Positions 1-8,154 of a DNA stretch of 64,000 nt are shown in pieces. Position 1 is the stretch's first letter. Each line of letters begins with the position of its first letter. The notes under the pieces are model-generated. The model had not been told where the DNA came from and ran no database searches. It saw only the letters and a program-made list of their open reading frames with translations. A program made the translations under genes and the position numbers. Source of the stretch: UMGS1766 sp963597355 (GTDB lineage: Bacteria; Bacillota; Clostridia; Oscillospirales; Oscillospiraceae). The stretch is from assembly GCA_963597355.1 (NCBI GenBank), contig CAVBPR010000007.1, forward strand, positions 62,001-126,000. The letters are read 5' to 3'.

Positions 1-1
1 G

Positions 2-850
2 CGGCAGAGCAGCAGAGCGACCGGGCCGTTTGTCAAGGTGAACTGTTCGGCATTTCCGGAGCAATTGCTGGAATCCGAGCTGTTTGGCTATGAGGCCGGT
101 GCCTTTACCGGCGCGGCCAAGGGTGGAAAAAACGGACTGCTGGATCAGGCGGAGCATGGAACACTTCTGCTGGATGAAATCGGCGAAATGCCCATGTCGC
201 TTCAGCCGAAATTACTTCGCTTTCTTCAGGAGCGTACTTATGTCCGGGTGGGCGGCGTGAAGGAACGGAGGGCAGATGTCAGGGTTCTTGCGGCCACAAA
301 CGTTGATTTAAAGCAGGCAATTCGAGAAAAGAAGTTTCGAGAGGATTTATTCTATCGGTTGAATGTGATTTCGTTTCACTTGCCGTCGCTGAATCAAAAT
401 CGGGGCGATATTCCGGAGCTGGCAGAGCATGCACTGGCGATGTTTAACCAGAAATACGATCGCAGTTGTTGGTTTGGAAAGGATGCACTTCCTTTTCTGC
501 AGCGGTGTGATTGGCCGGGAAATGTACGGCAGCTGGAGAATATTATCGAGCGCACTGTGGTAATGAATTCGGATGTGGAACTGTCCGCTGAGATTCTGAA
601 CGATATGATACAGTGGAATATGGAGGATGATCCAGCGGACAGAGCCCCGATGGATTTGGTTGTCCAAGAGCCAGTCGGCACACTGAAGGATGCCACCGAT
701 GCGCTGCAGCGGAAGATGATAGAGGATGCTCTGCTGGAATGCGGCAGTACCTATCGGGCGGCAGATCGGCTTGGAATCAGCCAGTCTACCCTGGTGCGGC
801 GCACAAAGCAATTGGGGATCAGCGTTGAAAAGGCGGAAGAAGGGCAGTGA
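2..850 (+). CDS. sigma-54-dependent transcriptional activator (5' end outside window)
   Basis: C-terminal part of a bacterial enhancer-binding protein that remodels sigma-54 RNA polymerase by ATP hydrolysis. The frame is open from base 2, and the residues before the first in-frame GTG (position 38) already match the family, so the gene begins upstream and its Walker A and sensor domain are missing here. Visible are the GAFTGA sigma-54 contact loop, Walker B DEIGEMP, the arginine-finger region and sensor II (WPGNVRQLEN). A C-terminal Fis/TyrR-like helix-turn-helix lies around YRAADRLGISQSTLVRR. It is followed by a terminator and then a sigma-54 promoter for the ABC transporter operon, so it is probably that operon's activator. 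The inducing signal cannot be read from this fragment. Confidence 0.95.
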   Translation, partial: RQSSRATGPFVKVNCSAFPEQLLESELFGYEAGAFTGAAKGGKNGLLDQAEHGTLLLDEIGEMPMSLQPKLLRFLQERTYVRVGGVKERRADVRVLAATNVDLKQAIREKKFREDLFYRLNVISFHLPSLNQNRGDIPELAEHALAMFNQKYDRSCWFGKDALPFLQRCDWPGNVRQLENIIERTVVMNSDVELSAEILNDMIQWNMEDDPADRAPMDLVVQEPVGTLKDATDALQRKMIEDALLECGSTYRAADRLGISQSTLVRRTKQLGISVEKAEEGQ

Positions 851-866
851 ATCCTAATTCAAGACT

Positions 867-891
867 GACTTGATTTGAGTCACTTATGACT
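867..891. promoter_or_regulatory. candidate upstream activator sites for the sigma-54 activator
   Basis: Two overlapping inverted repeats, GACT-N7-AGTC (867-881) and AGTCA-CTTA-TGACT (878-891). They lie about 180-200 bp before the -24 element, the usual distance for an enhancer. Assignment to the neighbouring activator is inference. Confidence 0.3.
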
Positions 892-923
892 TAAAAAATT
901 CAAATAAAAGTTTTCCTTCGACG

Positions 924-964
924 AAAACAGAGGATAAGCCGGATCAGAGCTGTCCTCTGTTTTT
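924..964 (+). terminator. Rho-independent terminator of the activator gene
   Basis: The stem AACAGAGGA / TCCTCTGTT is followed by a T-rich run. It separates the activator from the ABC operon. Confidence 0.8.
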
Positions 965-1067
965 GTTTTTTGCAAAGCACAAAATGCCTTGAGATTTCAG
1001 CTTATTTTAAGATTCGAACAGCAGATTACACAAAGAATCAAAAAATAGTTCACTCAATTTATGCAAC

Positions 1068-1085
1068 TTGGCATGCTTTGTGCTT
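1068..1085 (+). promoter_or_regulatory. sigma-54 (-24/-12) promoter of the ABC uptake operon
   Basis: TTGGCATGCTTTGTGCTT has the invariant GG (1070-1071) and GC (1082-1083) exactly 10 bp apart, close to the consensus TGGCAC-N5-TTGC. Transcription would start near 1095, about 55 bp before the first gene. The nearby activator and an rpoN gene in the same window support it. Confidence 0.85.
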
Positions 1086-1150
1086 ATGTACAAGGGTAGA
1101 TACGGCAGATAAGTTCTTTGCAATAATTCATCATTAAGGAGGAAAATGAA

Positions 1151-2476
1151 ATGAAAAAATTGCTGTCTATCTTATTGGCTGCTGTTATGGTTTTCGGCCT
1201 TGCTGCCTGCGGCAGCAGCGGTGGAGGCGGAGGTGCAGCTTCTGGTACTGGAAAAGACACCTCCGGTGACAGCAGCGCCGCCTCGGGAGACACCATCAAG
1301 GTTGGCGTTCTGCTTCCCCTCTCCGGTTCCATTTCCTATTATGGCAACGTTCAGCTGCAGGGCATTCAGCTGTGCGCCGATTATGTGAATGCCAATGGCG
1401 GAATCAAGTCCCTGGGTGGGGCCAAGATTGAGCTGGATGTTCAGGACTCTGCTTCTGACCCGGAGACTGGTGTGTCGGCCTTCGAAAAGCTGGTGGACGA
1501 CGGCTGCGTCGCAGTAGTTGGCCCGTATCAGAGCACAGTAGCGGCTTCCACTGCTCCACTGGCAATTCAGTATGGCGTTCCCTATGTTATCGTCAATGCC
1601 ACCGGTGAAACCTTCATGAACACCGAGAACAAGTACGTTTATCGTACCAATACCGGATCTACCGACGGCGATGTCTTTGTGACCCAGATCGTGGATTACC
1701 TCAACAAGGTTCGTCCGGAAGATCCGCTGGATTCCGTGGCAGTTGTCTATGATGAAGGCGACTGGGGCAGCTCTGCAGTTGCTTCCTGGCAGTCCAATGC
1801 GGAACAGTATGGTTACAAGGTGACGGTGGCAGAGCCTGTTTCCGAGTCTACCACGGACATGTCCACCATCGTAAACAAGATCAAGAGCAATAACTGCGAC
1901 ATCGTTATCCTGGCTTCCTTCTCCGGTTCCACCAATATGCTGGTTCAGGCCATGAGTGACTATGAGTGCACAGCTAAGATCATCAGCCTGGGCGGCGGCG
2001 TTGGCGAGACGGAATTCATCAACAACTGCGGTAAGGCAGCGGAAAACGTCATGTACACCTCTCCCTGGCTGCCCATGTATGGTGGCGCTTCGGATGAAGC
2101 AGAGCAGTGGCGCGCAACTTACAAGGAAAACTATGGCGATGACATGATGATGGAGGCCTGCTGGGGCTTCTTGGGCATGGGCGCAGTTACTAACGCCATT
2201 GAGGACGCAGCTTCCACAGATCGTGAAGCAATTGCAGATGCTCTGTATAACATGGATATCGACAAGGACAACTACGCCCTGCTGTTTTCCGGTTATGACG
2301 GCATCCACTTCTGCACCGAAGGTCAGACCAGCCCCGCTTATGAAGGCACTCGTTACAACCAGAACGATGCCCTCGGCCCGGATGATGGCATGATCCTGAC
2401 TCAGGTTCAGAATGGCGCATGGACGATTGTTTACCCAACCAGCTACAATAACGGTCAGGATACCATCGTCTACTGA
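1151..2476 (+). CDS. ABC transporter substrate-binding lipoprotein, branched-chain amino acid type
   Basis: Periplasmic-binding-fold type I receptor (Leu/Ile/Val-binding family) that delivers ligand to the permeases encoded just downstream. The signal peptide ends in a lipobox LAAC (Cys about residue 20), then a Gly/Ser/Thr linker, then the receptor domain starting at IKVGVLLPLSG. At 441 residues it is slightly longer than LivJ/LivK. The RBS AAGGAGG precedes the ATG. First gene of the operon and separated from livH by 197 bp containing a hairpin, which fits a higher receptor level than permease level. Codon use is strongly biased, suggesting high expression. The family also binds amides, urea and aromatic acids, so branched-chain amino acids are not established as the ligand. 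Confidence 0.93.
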   Translation: MKKLLSILLAAVMVFGLAACGSSGGGGGAASGTGKDTSGDSSAASGDTIKVGVLLPLSGSISYYGNVQLQGIQLCADYVNANGGIKSLGGAKIELDVQDSASDPETGVSAFEKLVDDGCVAVVGPYQSTVAASTAPLAIQYGVPYVIVNATGETFMNTENKYVYRTNTGSTDGDVFVTQIVDYLNKVRPEDPLDSVAVVYDEGDWGSSAVASWQSNAEQYGYKVTVAEPVSESTTDMSTIVNKIKSNNCDIVILASFSGSTNMLVQAMSDYECTAKIISLGGGVGETEFINNCGKAAENVMYTSPWLPMYGGASDEAEQWRATYKENYGDDMMMEACWGFLGMGAVTNAIEDAASTDREAIADALYNMDIDKDNYALLFSGYDGIHFCTEGQTSPAYEGTRYNQNDALGPDDGMILTQVQNGAWTIVYPTSYNNGQDTIVY

Positions 2477-2613
2477 TCGGTGGCTTGCGGGTATCATTAG
2501 AACTTCTTTATCTGCCTGTAAAGATTCTGTCTGAGATCTCTTTCCCCTTGCGGCAGAAACGGACATCCCCCCAAAATAACGCGTCTGTTCTGCAATTTCG
2601 GTGAAAACGGCAT

Positions 2614-2642
2614 TGCCGCCGTCCGTACTTCGGACGGCGGCA
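2614..2642 (+). promoter_or_regulatory. intercistronic hairpin between receptor and permease genes
   Basis: A 12-bp GC-rich inverted repeat (TGCCGCCGTCCG with its complement) around a 5-nt loop and without a U-run. Such structures usually stabilise the upstream message or partly attenuate; that role is inferred. Confidence 0.5.
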
Positions 2643-2673
2643 GCGCAAATCAGTTCTCCAAAGGAGGAAAACT

Positions 2674-3570
2674 ATGGCAACAACTGTTATTCAGGCTTTG
2701 GTCGACGGCCTGTTGATCGGCGGCGTTTATGCTGCGATCGGCCTGGGACTGAGCCTTGCCTATGGCGTTATGGGCGTGGTCAACTGGGCACACGGCGAAG
2801 TGCTTATGGTTTCCATGTTCATCTCTCTGTATATGACGAAATATGCTGGAGTCGACCCTTATCTCACCGCGATTATCAATGTTGCCGTGATGGGTGTCTG
2901 CGGATTCTTCCTGCAGAAGTTTGTGTTTAATAAACTCATCAACCGCAGCAACAAGGCGTGGCGAGACATCATGCTGTTCACCTGCGGTATGAGCATTTTC
3001 CTGCAGGCTTTGTTCAACATGATTTTTGGTGCTCCTGCACAGAGCGTGAACACCCGTTACAGCGGCATGTTCCATGTGGGAAGTATCATGGTTTCCATTC
3101 CGAAAACCATTTCCTTTATCATTGCTGCCGCTGTTTGTGTTGCGCTGTATTTGCTGATCATGCATTCCGAGATGGGTCGCTCTCTTCGGGCTACGTCTCA
3201 GGACCGCAGTACTGCGCAGCTGATGGGCATCAATGCAAACTTCGTCTATTGCCTGTGCTTTGCAATCAGTCTCGCTGTGGTAGGCGTTGCCGCCGCACTA
3301 CTGACTCCCTTCTATTCCGTTACGCCTTATGTGGGATCCGCTTTCTGCTTCAAATCCTTCATTATTGTTGCCCTGGGCGGCAAGGGCAATATCCCCGGTG
3401 CAATGGTGGCTGGCATTACCATCGGTATTATCGAAAAAGTGGGTGCTGTCCTCTGGGGCGAGCCTGTGGCACAGATTATTATTTTCGTTATGTTTATCAT
3501 TATCCTGTTGGTTCTGCCCAACGGCATCATGGACATTAAGCTTCCGAAGAAGAAAAAGGCGGTGGCATGA
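2674..3570 (+). CDS. livH: branched-chain-type ABC transporter permease LivH
   Basis: Integral membrane permease of the HAAT family, 298 residues, with about eight hydrophobic segments. It starts MATTVIQALVDGLLIGGVYAAIG and contains the N-terminal GLSLAYGVMGVVNWAHG signature typical of LivH. It pairs with LivM to form the channel. The AAAGGAGG site gives the start. Its TGA is immediately followed by the ATG of livM, so the two are translationally linked. Confidence 0.93.
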   Translation: MATTVIQALVDGLLIGGVYAAIGLGLSLAYGVMGVVNWAHGEVLMVSMFISLYMTKYAGVDPYLTAIINVAVMGVCGFFLQKFVFNKLINRSNKAWRDIMLFTCGMSIFLQALFNMIFGAPAQSVNTRYSGMFHVGSIMVSIPKTISFIIAAAVCVALYLLIMHSEMGRSLRATSQDRSTAQLMGINANFVYCLCFAISLAVVGVAAALLTPFYSVTPYVGSAFCFKSFIIVALGGKGNIPGAMVAGITIGIIEKVGAVLWGEPVAQIIIFVMFIIILLVLPNGIMDIKLPKKKKAVA

Positions 3571-4602
3571 ATGAAACAACAGAAAAAACCGATTGCAAAA
3601 CTGATTGTCGGGCTGGTTGTTCTGCTGGCACTCATTGTGATTCCCCTTGTTGCCCATATCAGCATTTCCAACATGTCGATTCTGGTTTCGGTTTTGCTGT
3701 ATATGTACTGGGCCAGCGCATGGAATATCCTCGGTGGCTATGCAGGCTTGTTCTCTCTGGGCAACGGCATTTACATCGGTATCGGCGCCTATGTGACTGC
3801 CTGCCTGTATAGCTACGCAGGCATTACACCCTGGATCGGTATTATTCTTTCGGGTATTATTACCGGCCTGTTTTCCATTATTTTAAGCTATCCGACCTTC
3901 CGGCTGCAGAGCATTTACTATTCCTTCGCTACCTTTGCTTTGCTGAACGTTATGCTGACATTCTTTAAGAATTTCAGCAACTTGGGAAGTATTGATCTTG
4001 GCGGTGCAGAAGGTTTCCGTATTGCGGCCTCCGGAAATGATCCGGCCAATATGGTCTTTACCAGCAAGCTACCGTATTACTACATTATCCTTGCACTGCT
4101 GGTGATTATACTGATCGTTTCCTACCTGATTTCCCATTCGAAGCGGGGCTTTTACTTCCGCGCATTGAGTGCAAATGCCGGAGCAGCTTCCTCTTTGGGC
4201 GTCAGCGTTATGCGAATGAAGATTGAAGCGCAGTTTATTTCAGCGTTCTTCTGCGCCGTCGGCGGCGGATTTTACTGCATGTTTATCCGCTTGATTGACC
4301 CCACCAAGATGTTCGGCAGTGAACTGTCCATCAATGTCATGATTATGGCAGTTGTGGGCGGCGCAAATACTTTGCTGGGGCCCATCCTGGGCGGCGGCGT
4401 GATGTACACCATCAATCGTCTGGTTACCGTTTACTGCTCTAATATTGCCGGTCTGGCGAATATGATCTTTGGCGGAATTCTGATGCTGGTGATTTTCTTC
4501 CTGCCCGGCGGATTGGTTCCTTTCTTCCAGAGCCTGCGGGAGAAGAGAAGGGGCACGCAAAAACGGGTGGCATCGAACAAAGAAGAAGGAGGCGGCAAAT
4601 AA
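3571..4602 (+). CDS. livM: branched-chain-type ABC transporter permease LivM
   Basis: Second HAAT permease, 343 residues, with eight to ten hydrophobic segments. The conserved SLGNGIYIGIGAY stretch near residue 65 and the VVGGANTLLGPILGG loop match LivM. Its stop codon overlaps the livG start by one base (TAATG). The C-terminus is basic and hydrophilic, consistent with a cytoplasmic tail. Confidence 0.93.
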   Translation: MKQQKKPIAKLIVGLVVLLALIVIPLVAHISISNMSILVSVLLYMYWASAWNILGGYAGLFSLGNGIYIGIGAYVTACLYSYAGITPWIGIILSGIITGLFSIILSYPTFRLQSIYYSFATFALLNVMLTFFKNFSNLGSIDLGGAEGFRIAASGNDPANMVFTSKLPYYYIILALLVIILIVSYLISHSKRGFYFRALSANAGAASSLGVSVMRMKIEAQFISAFFCAVGGGFYCMFIRLIDPTKMFGSELSINVMIMAVVGGANTLLGPILGGGVMYTINRLVTVYCSNIAGLANMIFGGILMLVIFFLPGGLVPFFQSLREKRRGTQKRVASNKEEGGGK

Positions 4603-5345
4603 TGAGCGTGCAAAATGAAGTCGTCCTTCAGGGAACCGGAGTGACCAAACGGTTTGGCGGTCTGGTTGCCGTCAATAAGGTGGATATCGAACTGCGCAAG
4701 AACGAAATTCTTGGCTTGATCGGTCCGAATGGTGCAGGAAAAACTACCCTGTTCAACATGCTCTCAGGCACTATGCCGATGACGGAAGGAACGCTGCATT
4801 ATCACGGCAATCTGGTGCCCCATCCAAAGGCGAATGAGATGTGCAAGATGGGCATTGGTCGAACCTATCAAATTTGTCAGCCCTTCAGCAACTTGACGGT
4901 GCTGGAAAATGTCATGGTTGGTGCCTTTATTCGCCACCCCAGAGCAAAGGATGCCCGGGAGTCGGCATATGCCGTTCTGGAGCGGGTTGGAATGGCGAAC
5001 CGTGCGGAAGCGTCCGGCTCTGCGCTGACCCTACCGGAACTGAAGCGCATGGAGGTTGCCCGGGCGCTGGCAACGGAGCCGGATGTGCTGCTGCTGGACG
5101 AGGTGATTGCCGGATTGAATCCCACAGAAGTGGAAAAAATCATGGAATTGATCCGTCAAATCCGCGATGGCGGCATGTCGATTATCATCATTGAACACGT
5201 TATGAGAGCGATGATGAGTTTGTCGGATCGAATTGTCGTGATTAACCAGGGGGTTAAAATTGCAGAAGGCTTACCGGCAGAAATTGCGGCCAATCCGTTG
5301 GTCATCGAATCGTATTTGGGAGGGAAACACAATGCTGACAGTTGA
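4602..5345 (+). CDS. livG: branched-chain-type ABC transporter ATP-binding protein LivG
   Basis: Cytoplasmic ATPase, 247 residues. Walker A GPNGAGKTT lies near residue 40 and Walker B LLLLDEVIAGLN near residue 165. The signature loop reads LTLPELKRMEVARAL rather than LSGGQ, a divergence often seen in LivG proteins. It energises LivHM together with LivF. The start overlaps the livM stop, and the end overlaps livF by 14 bases. Confidence 0.93.
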   Translation: MSVQNEVVLQGTGVTKRFGGLVAVNKVDIELRKNEILGLIGPNGAGKTTLFNMLSGTMPMTEGTLHYHGNLVPHPKANEMCKMGIGRTYQICQPFSNLTVLENVMVGAFIRHPRAKDARESAYAVLERVGMANRAEASGSALTLPELKRMEVARALATEPDVLLLDEVIAGLNPTEVEKIMELIRQIRDGGMSIIIIEHVMRAMMSLSDRIVVINQGVKIAEGLPAEIAANPLVIESYLGGKHNADS

Positions 5346-6036
5346 TCAGATTCATGTCAATTATGGCAGCTTTGAGGCGCTGGCAGGCGTTTCTCTAGAG
5401 GTGAAGGAAGGGGAAATTGTTGCTCTTCTGGGATCCAATGGCGCTGGCAAGACCACTACGATAAACACCTGTTCCGGTTTGCTGCGGCCCATCAGCGGAA
5501 AGGTCTCTTTTATGGGGGAGGATCTTTCCAAGTATAAACTTCACGAGATTTCCTCTCTTGGTCTGGTGCAGGTTCCGGAGGGACGAAAGCTCTTCCCGGA
5601 TATGTCCATTCAAGAAAATCTTCTGGTGGGTTCCTACGCGAAAAATGCCAGAGAAAAACGGAAGGAAAATCTGGAGATGTGCTTTGAGATGTTCCCGAAG
5701 CTGAAAGAGCGGGCCAATCAGGCGGCAGGTTCTCTTTCTGGCGGTGAACGGCAGATGGTTGCCATTGCTCGTGCACTGATGCAGTGCCCCAAATTGCTGA
5801 TGCTGGATGAACCTTCTCTGGGTCTTGCGCCGGTGATTGTGCAGCAGGTTTTTGAGATTATTGAAAAGATCAATAAGATGGGCACAACGATTCTGCTGGT
5901 GGAGCAGAATGTGCAGGCGTCTCTGGAGATTGCCGACCGGGCTTATGTTATTGAAACCGGCCGCAATGTGCTGGACGGAACGGCGCAGGAACTGCTCAGC
6001 AGCGAGGAAGTCACAAAGGCATACCTTGGTATTTGA
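5332..6036 (+). CDS. livF: branched-chain-type ABC transporter ATP-binding protein LivF
   Basis: Second ATPase of the transporter, 234 residues from the ATG at 5332. That ATG has a GGGAGGG site 6 nt upstream; the longer in-frame start at 5260 would add 24 residues unrelated to the family. Motifs: Walker A GSNGAGKTT, signature LSGGERQ, Walker B LLMLDEPSLGL and the His switch region. Last gene of the operon, followed by a strong terminator. Confidence 0.93.
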   Translation: MLTVDQIHVNYGSFEALAGVSLEVKEGEIVALLGSNGAGKTTTINTCSGLLRPISGKVSFMGEDLSKYKLHEISSLGLVQVPEGRKLFPDMSIQENLLVGSYAKNAREKRKENLEMCFEMFPKLKERANQAAGSLSGGERQMVAIARALMQCPKLLMLDEPSLGLAPVIVQQVFEIIEKINKMGTTILLVEQNVQASLEIADRAYVIETGRNVLDGTAQELLSSEEVTKAYLGI

Positions 6037-6053
6037 GAGACAGGTAAAAAATT

Positions 6054-6087
6054 AAAAGCCTCTGTTCCCGAAGGAACAGAGGCTTTT
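6054..6087. terminator. bidirectional terminator between livF and rpsR
   Basis: A perfect 15-bp stem (AAAAGCCTCTGTTCC and complement) around a CGAA tetraloop, with A and T runs on opposite sides. It can end transcription of both convergent operons. Confidence 0.9.
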
Positions 6088-6098
6088 TGTGGAAGAAA

Positions 6099-6332
6099 TT
6101 AGTCCAGCACGTAGGGCAGCAGAGCAACCTGACGAGAACGCTTAATAGCGGTGGTCAGCTGACGCTGATGCATTGCGCAAGTACCGGTGGTACGGCGGGG
6201 CAGGATCTTGCCACGCTCAGAGATATAACGGCGCAGCTTGTTGGTGTCCTTGTAGTCAATGCTCTGAACCTTGTCCACACAGAAGACACAAACTTTTCTG
6301 CGCTTGCGGGAACGGCTGCGATCGAAAGCCAT
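6099..6332 (-). CDS. rpsR: 30S ribosomal protein S18
   Basis: 77-residue small-subunit protein with the conserved core KDTNKLRRYISERGKILPRRTTGTC and two Cys near the N-terminus (KVCVFC). It binds S6 on the 30S platform. Last gene of the rpsF-ssb-rpsR operon, with the RBS AGGAGG. The length is normal. Confidence 0.98.
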   Translation of the reverse strand: MAFDRSRSRKRRKVCVFCVDKVQSIDYKDTNKLRRYISERGKILPRRTTGTCAMHQRQLTTAIKRSRQVALLPYVLD

Positions 6333-6393
6333 AGCGAAAACCTCCTATCATTGAGTTTCTTTTTGAGAAATGCGCAAAAAGCGCATTAAGTAA

Positions 6394-6894
6394 TCAGAAC
6401 GGTAATTCACCGTCATCGTCGCTCAGCTCAGTAAAATCACTGGCAGGAGCGGGAGAGCCATAGCTGTTGTTCTGGCTGGCGTAGTTATTTGCGCCGCCAT
6501 AGCTCTGGCTTGCTGGGGGAGCGTAGTTGGAAGGAGCGGGAGCATAACCGTTGTTTGCCCCTTCGCTGTCCCGACGGGAATCGGCAAAGTAGACGTTATC
6601 GGCTACGACCTCGGCGCTGCGGCGCTTGTTGCCGTCGCGATCCTGCCAGTCACGCATCTGCAGACGACCTTCTACAACGGCCATGCGGCCCTTTTGAAGG
6701 TATTTGGTAACAAACTCACCCGTCTGACGCCACGCCACGACATCGATGAAATCGGTGACGCGCTGTCCGGTGGCCTTGTCGCGGAAATCCCGCTCCACTG
6801 CCAGCGAAAAGCTGGCAACTGCAGTTCCGTTGCCGGTGTGCCGCAGCTCAGGATCCCGGGTGAGACGACCCATCAGGGTAATACGATTCAGCAT
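6394..6894 (-). CDS. ssb: single-stranded DNA-binding protein
   Basis: 166 residues: an N-terminal OB-fold (MLNRITLMGRLTRDPELR to about residue 105), a Gly/Asn/Tyr/Pro/Ser-rich flexible linker, and the acidic tip DDDGELPF that recruits replication and repair partners. Its position between rpsF and rpsR is the standard bacterial arrangement and identifies the replicative SSB. Confidence 0.98.
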   Translation of the reverse strand: MLNRITLMGRLTRDPELRHTGNGTAVASFSLAVERDFRDKATGQRVTDFIDVVAWRQTGEFVTKYLQKGRMAVVEGRLQMRDWQDRDGNKRRSAEVVADNVYFADSRRDSEGANNGYAPAPSNYAPPASQSYGGANNYASQNNSYGSPAPASDFTELSDDDGELPF

Positions 6895-6905
6895 GAAAAA
6901 ACTCC

Positions 6906-7202
6906 TTACTCGTCCTTGCAGACAACCAAAGAACGAATGACACCGTCGGTGATGTTGGCGATACGCTCAACCTCAGCAGGCAGGCTGGGGACGGAATTGA
7001 AGCTGAACAGCACATAGTAACCCTCGGCGATGTGGTCGATCTCGTACGCCAGACGACGAGTACCCCATTCATCAACCTCGGCCAGGGTGCCGTTCTTCTC
7101 AATCAGAGTTTTGAACTTCTCCACGGTAGCGGCAATTGCCTCCTCGCCCAGAGCAGGGTTGATGATCAGCATTGCCTCATAGTTAGCAGTAACCTTAGCC
7201 AT
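6906..7202 (-). CDS. rpsF: 30S ribosomal protein S6
   Basis: 98 residues from the ATG at 7202, preceded by AAGGAGGTG. A longer frame reaching 7286 is rejected because its extra 28 residues do not match S6. The core ANYEAMLIINPAL and WGTRRLAYEID is typical. First gene of the operon, with a sigma-70 promoter 100 bp upstream and a hairpin in the leader. Confidence 0.98.
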   Translation of the reverse strand: MAKVTANYEAMLIINPALGEEAIAATVEKFKTLIEKNGTLAEVDEWGTRRLAYEIDHIAEGYYVLFSFNSVPSLPAEVERIANITDGVIRSLVVCKDE

Positions 7203-7231
7203 TGTTTTGCACCTCCTTATGGACAAATGGC

Positions 7232-7249
7232 CTCCGCAGACTGCGGAAG
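7232..7249 (-). promoter_or_regulatory. leader hairpin upstream of rpsF
   Basis: A small stem (TTCCGCA / TGCGGA on the minus strand) in the 5' leader just before the rpsF ribosome site. Many bacteria autoregulate this operon with an S6:S18-binding leader RNA. Only the position and the presence of a stem support it here. Confidence 0.3.
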
Positions 7250-7298
7250 CAAGGATTAAAAATACGCTATATGCACACCTAGGCACATTAGCTTTTCT

Positions 7299-7326
7299 AT
7301 TATACCTGATTTTGAAGCATTGTCAA
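7299..7326 (-). promoter_or_regulatory. sigma-70 promoter of rpsF-ssb-rpsR
   Basis: On the minus strand, TTGACA (7321-7326), a 16-bp spacer and TATAAT (7299-7304): both hexamers are perfect. Confidence 0.88.
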
Positions 7327-7362
7327 GAAAAATCTCGCAAAATCCAAAACAAAATTGGGATT

Positions 7363-8073
7363 TCACAGAAGCGGCAGAATCAGCTTGCTCCAAAGTCCGC
7401 TCAGCGGCATGACCAATGCCATAGCGGGGATCAGATCCGCAATGGGGAAAGCGCAGATTTCTGCCATGCGCAGACCCGTAGCAATCATAATAATGCCACC
7501 GCAGGCTTTAAAGTCGGCGATGATGGTCGGAGTTGTCAAGGGAAAAATGAACCGCGCCAGAAGAAAAAGCAGCAGAAAAATTCCGCACTGGGGAATGGCG
7601 ACCAATGCCACGATGGATCCGATGGAACAGGCGAAAATAGCGGCGGAAAAAAGATCGAGAATAGACTTGGCAATCAGCACGCTGTGATCTCCGTTAAAAC
7701 CGGACAGCAACGCACCGTAAATTCCGGTTCCGCTGGCGCAGAAGAGTACGATTACTGTTAAAAACAGAGCTGTTTTTTCCTCGTCCGAATCTTTGACCGG
7801 AGAAAATCGTCGTTGAAGAATTGCTGCCCCATTGGAAATTCTTTGCCCCAGATGCAGGAGCAGGCCGATTATGCCTCCCAGGATCAGAGCGAGCACAACG
7901 GCAGGCAGGTTTTCCATTTGCGCCGCGGCAGAAACACCCATACCAACGGAGCACAAGCCAAAGATAAGGTTCAGATTTTTTTGAAAAGGGGCGGAGAATC
8001 TGCCTTGCAGAAATCCGCCCAATATGCCCCCTGCCGCAACGGACAGGGCATTGATCAGTACACCAATCGGCAT
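7363..8073 (-). CDS. DUF554 family membrane protein
   Basis: 236-residue integral membrane protein starting MPIGVLINALSVAAGGILGG, the characteristic DUF554 N-terminus. The start at 8073 is chosen because GGAGG lies nine bases upstream; a longer frame to 8121 lacks a site and family similarity. Six to seven hydrophobic segments are visible. The family is a putative transporter group (YdfK-like) without an assigned substrate. It does not form an obvious operon with its neighbours. Confidence 0.85.
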   Translation of the reverse strand: MPIGVLINALSVAAGGILGGFLQGRFSAPFQKNLNLIFGLCSVGMGVSAAAQMENLPAVVLALILGGIIGLLLHLGQRISNGAAILQRRFSPVKDSDEEKTALFLTVIVLFCASGTGIYGALLSGFNGDHSVLIAKSILDLFSAAIFACSIGSIVALVAIPQCGIFLLLFLLARFIFPLTTPTIIADFKACGGIIMIATGLRMAEICAFPIADLIPAMALVMPLSGLWSKLILPLL

Positions 8074-8154
8074 TTGTTGCTTTCCTCCTTTCGAAGCGAC
8101 AGAAAATAGGAGCCGCCGCAAGGGGATGCGGCGGCCCGTAATTCCATATAGAGA

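Noticed and set aside
1172..2566. 464-codon open frame antisense to the ABC receptor
   Set aside because: Shadow frame caused by codon bias.
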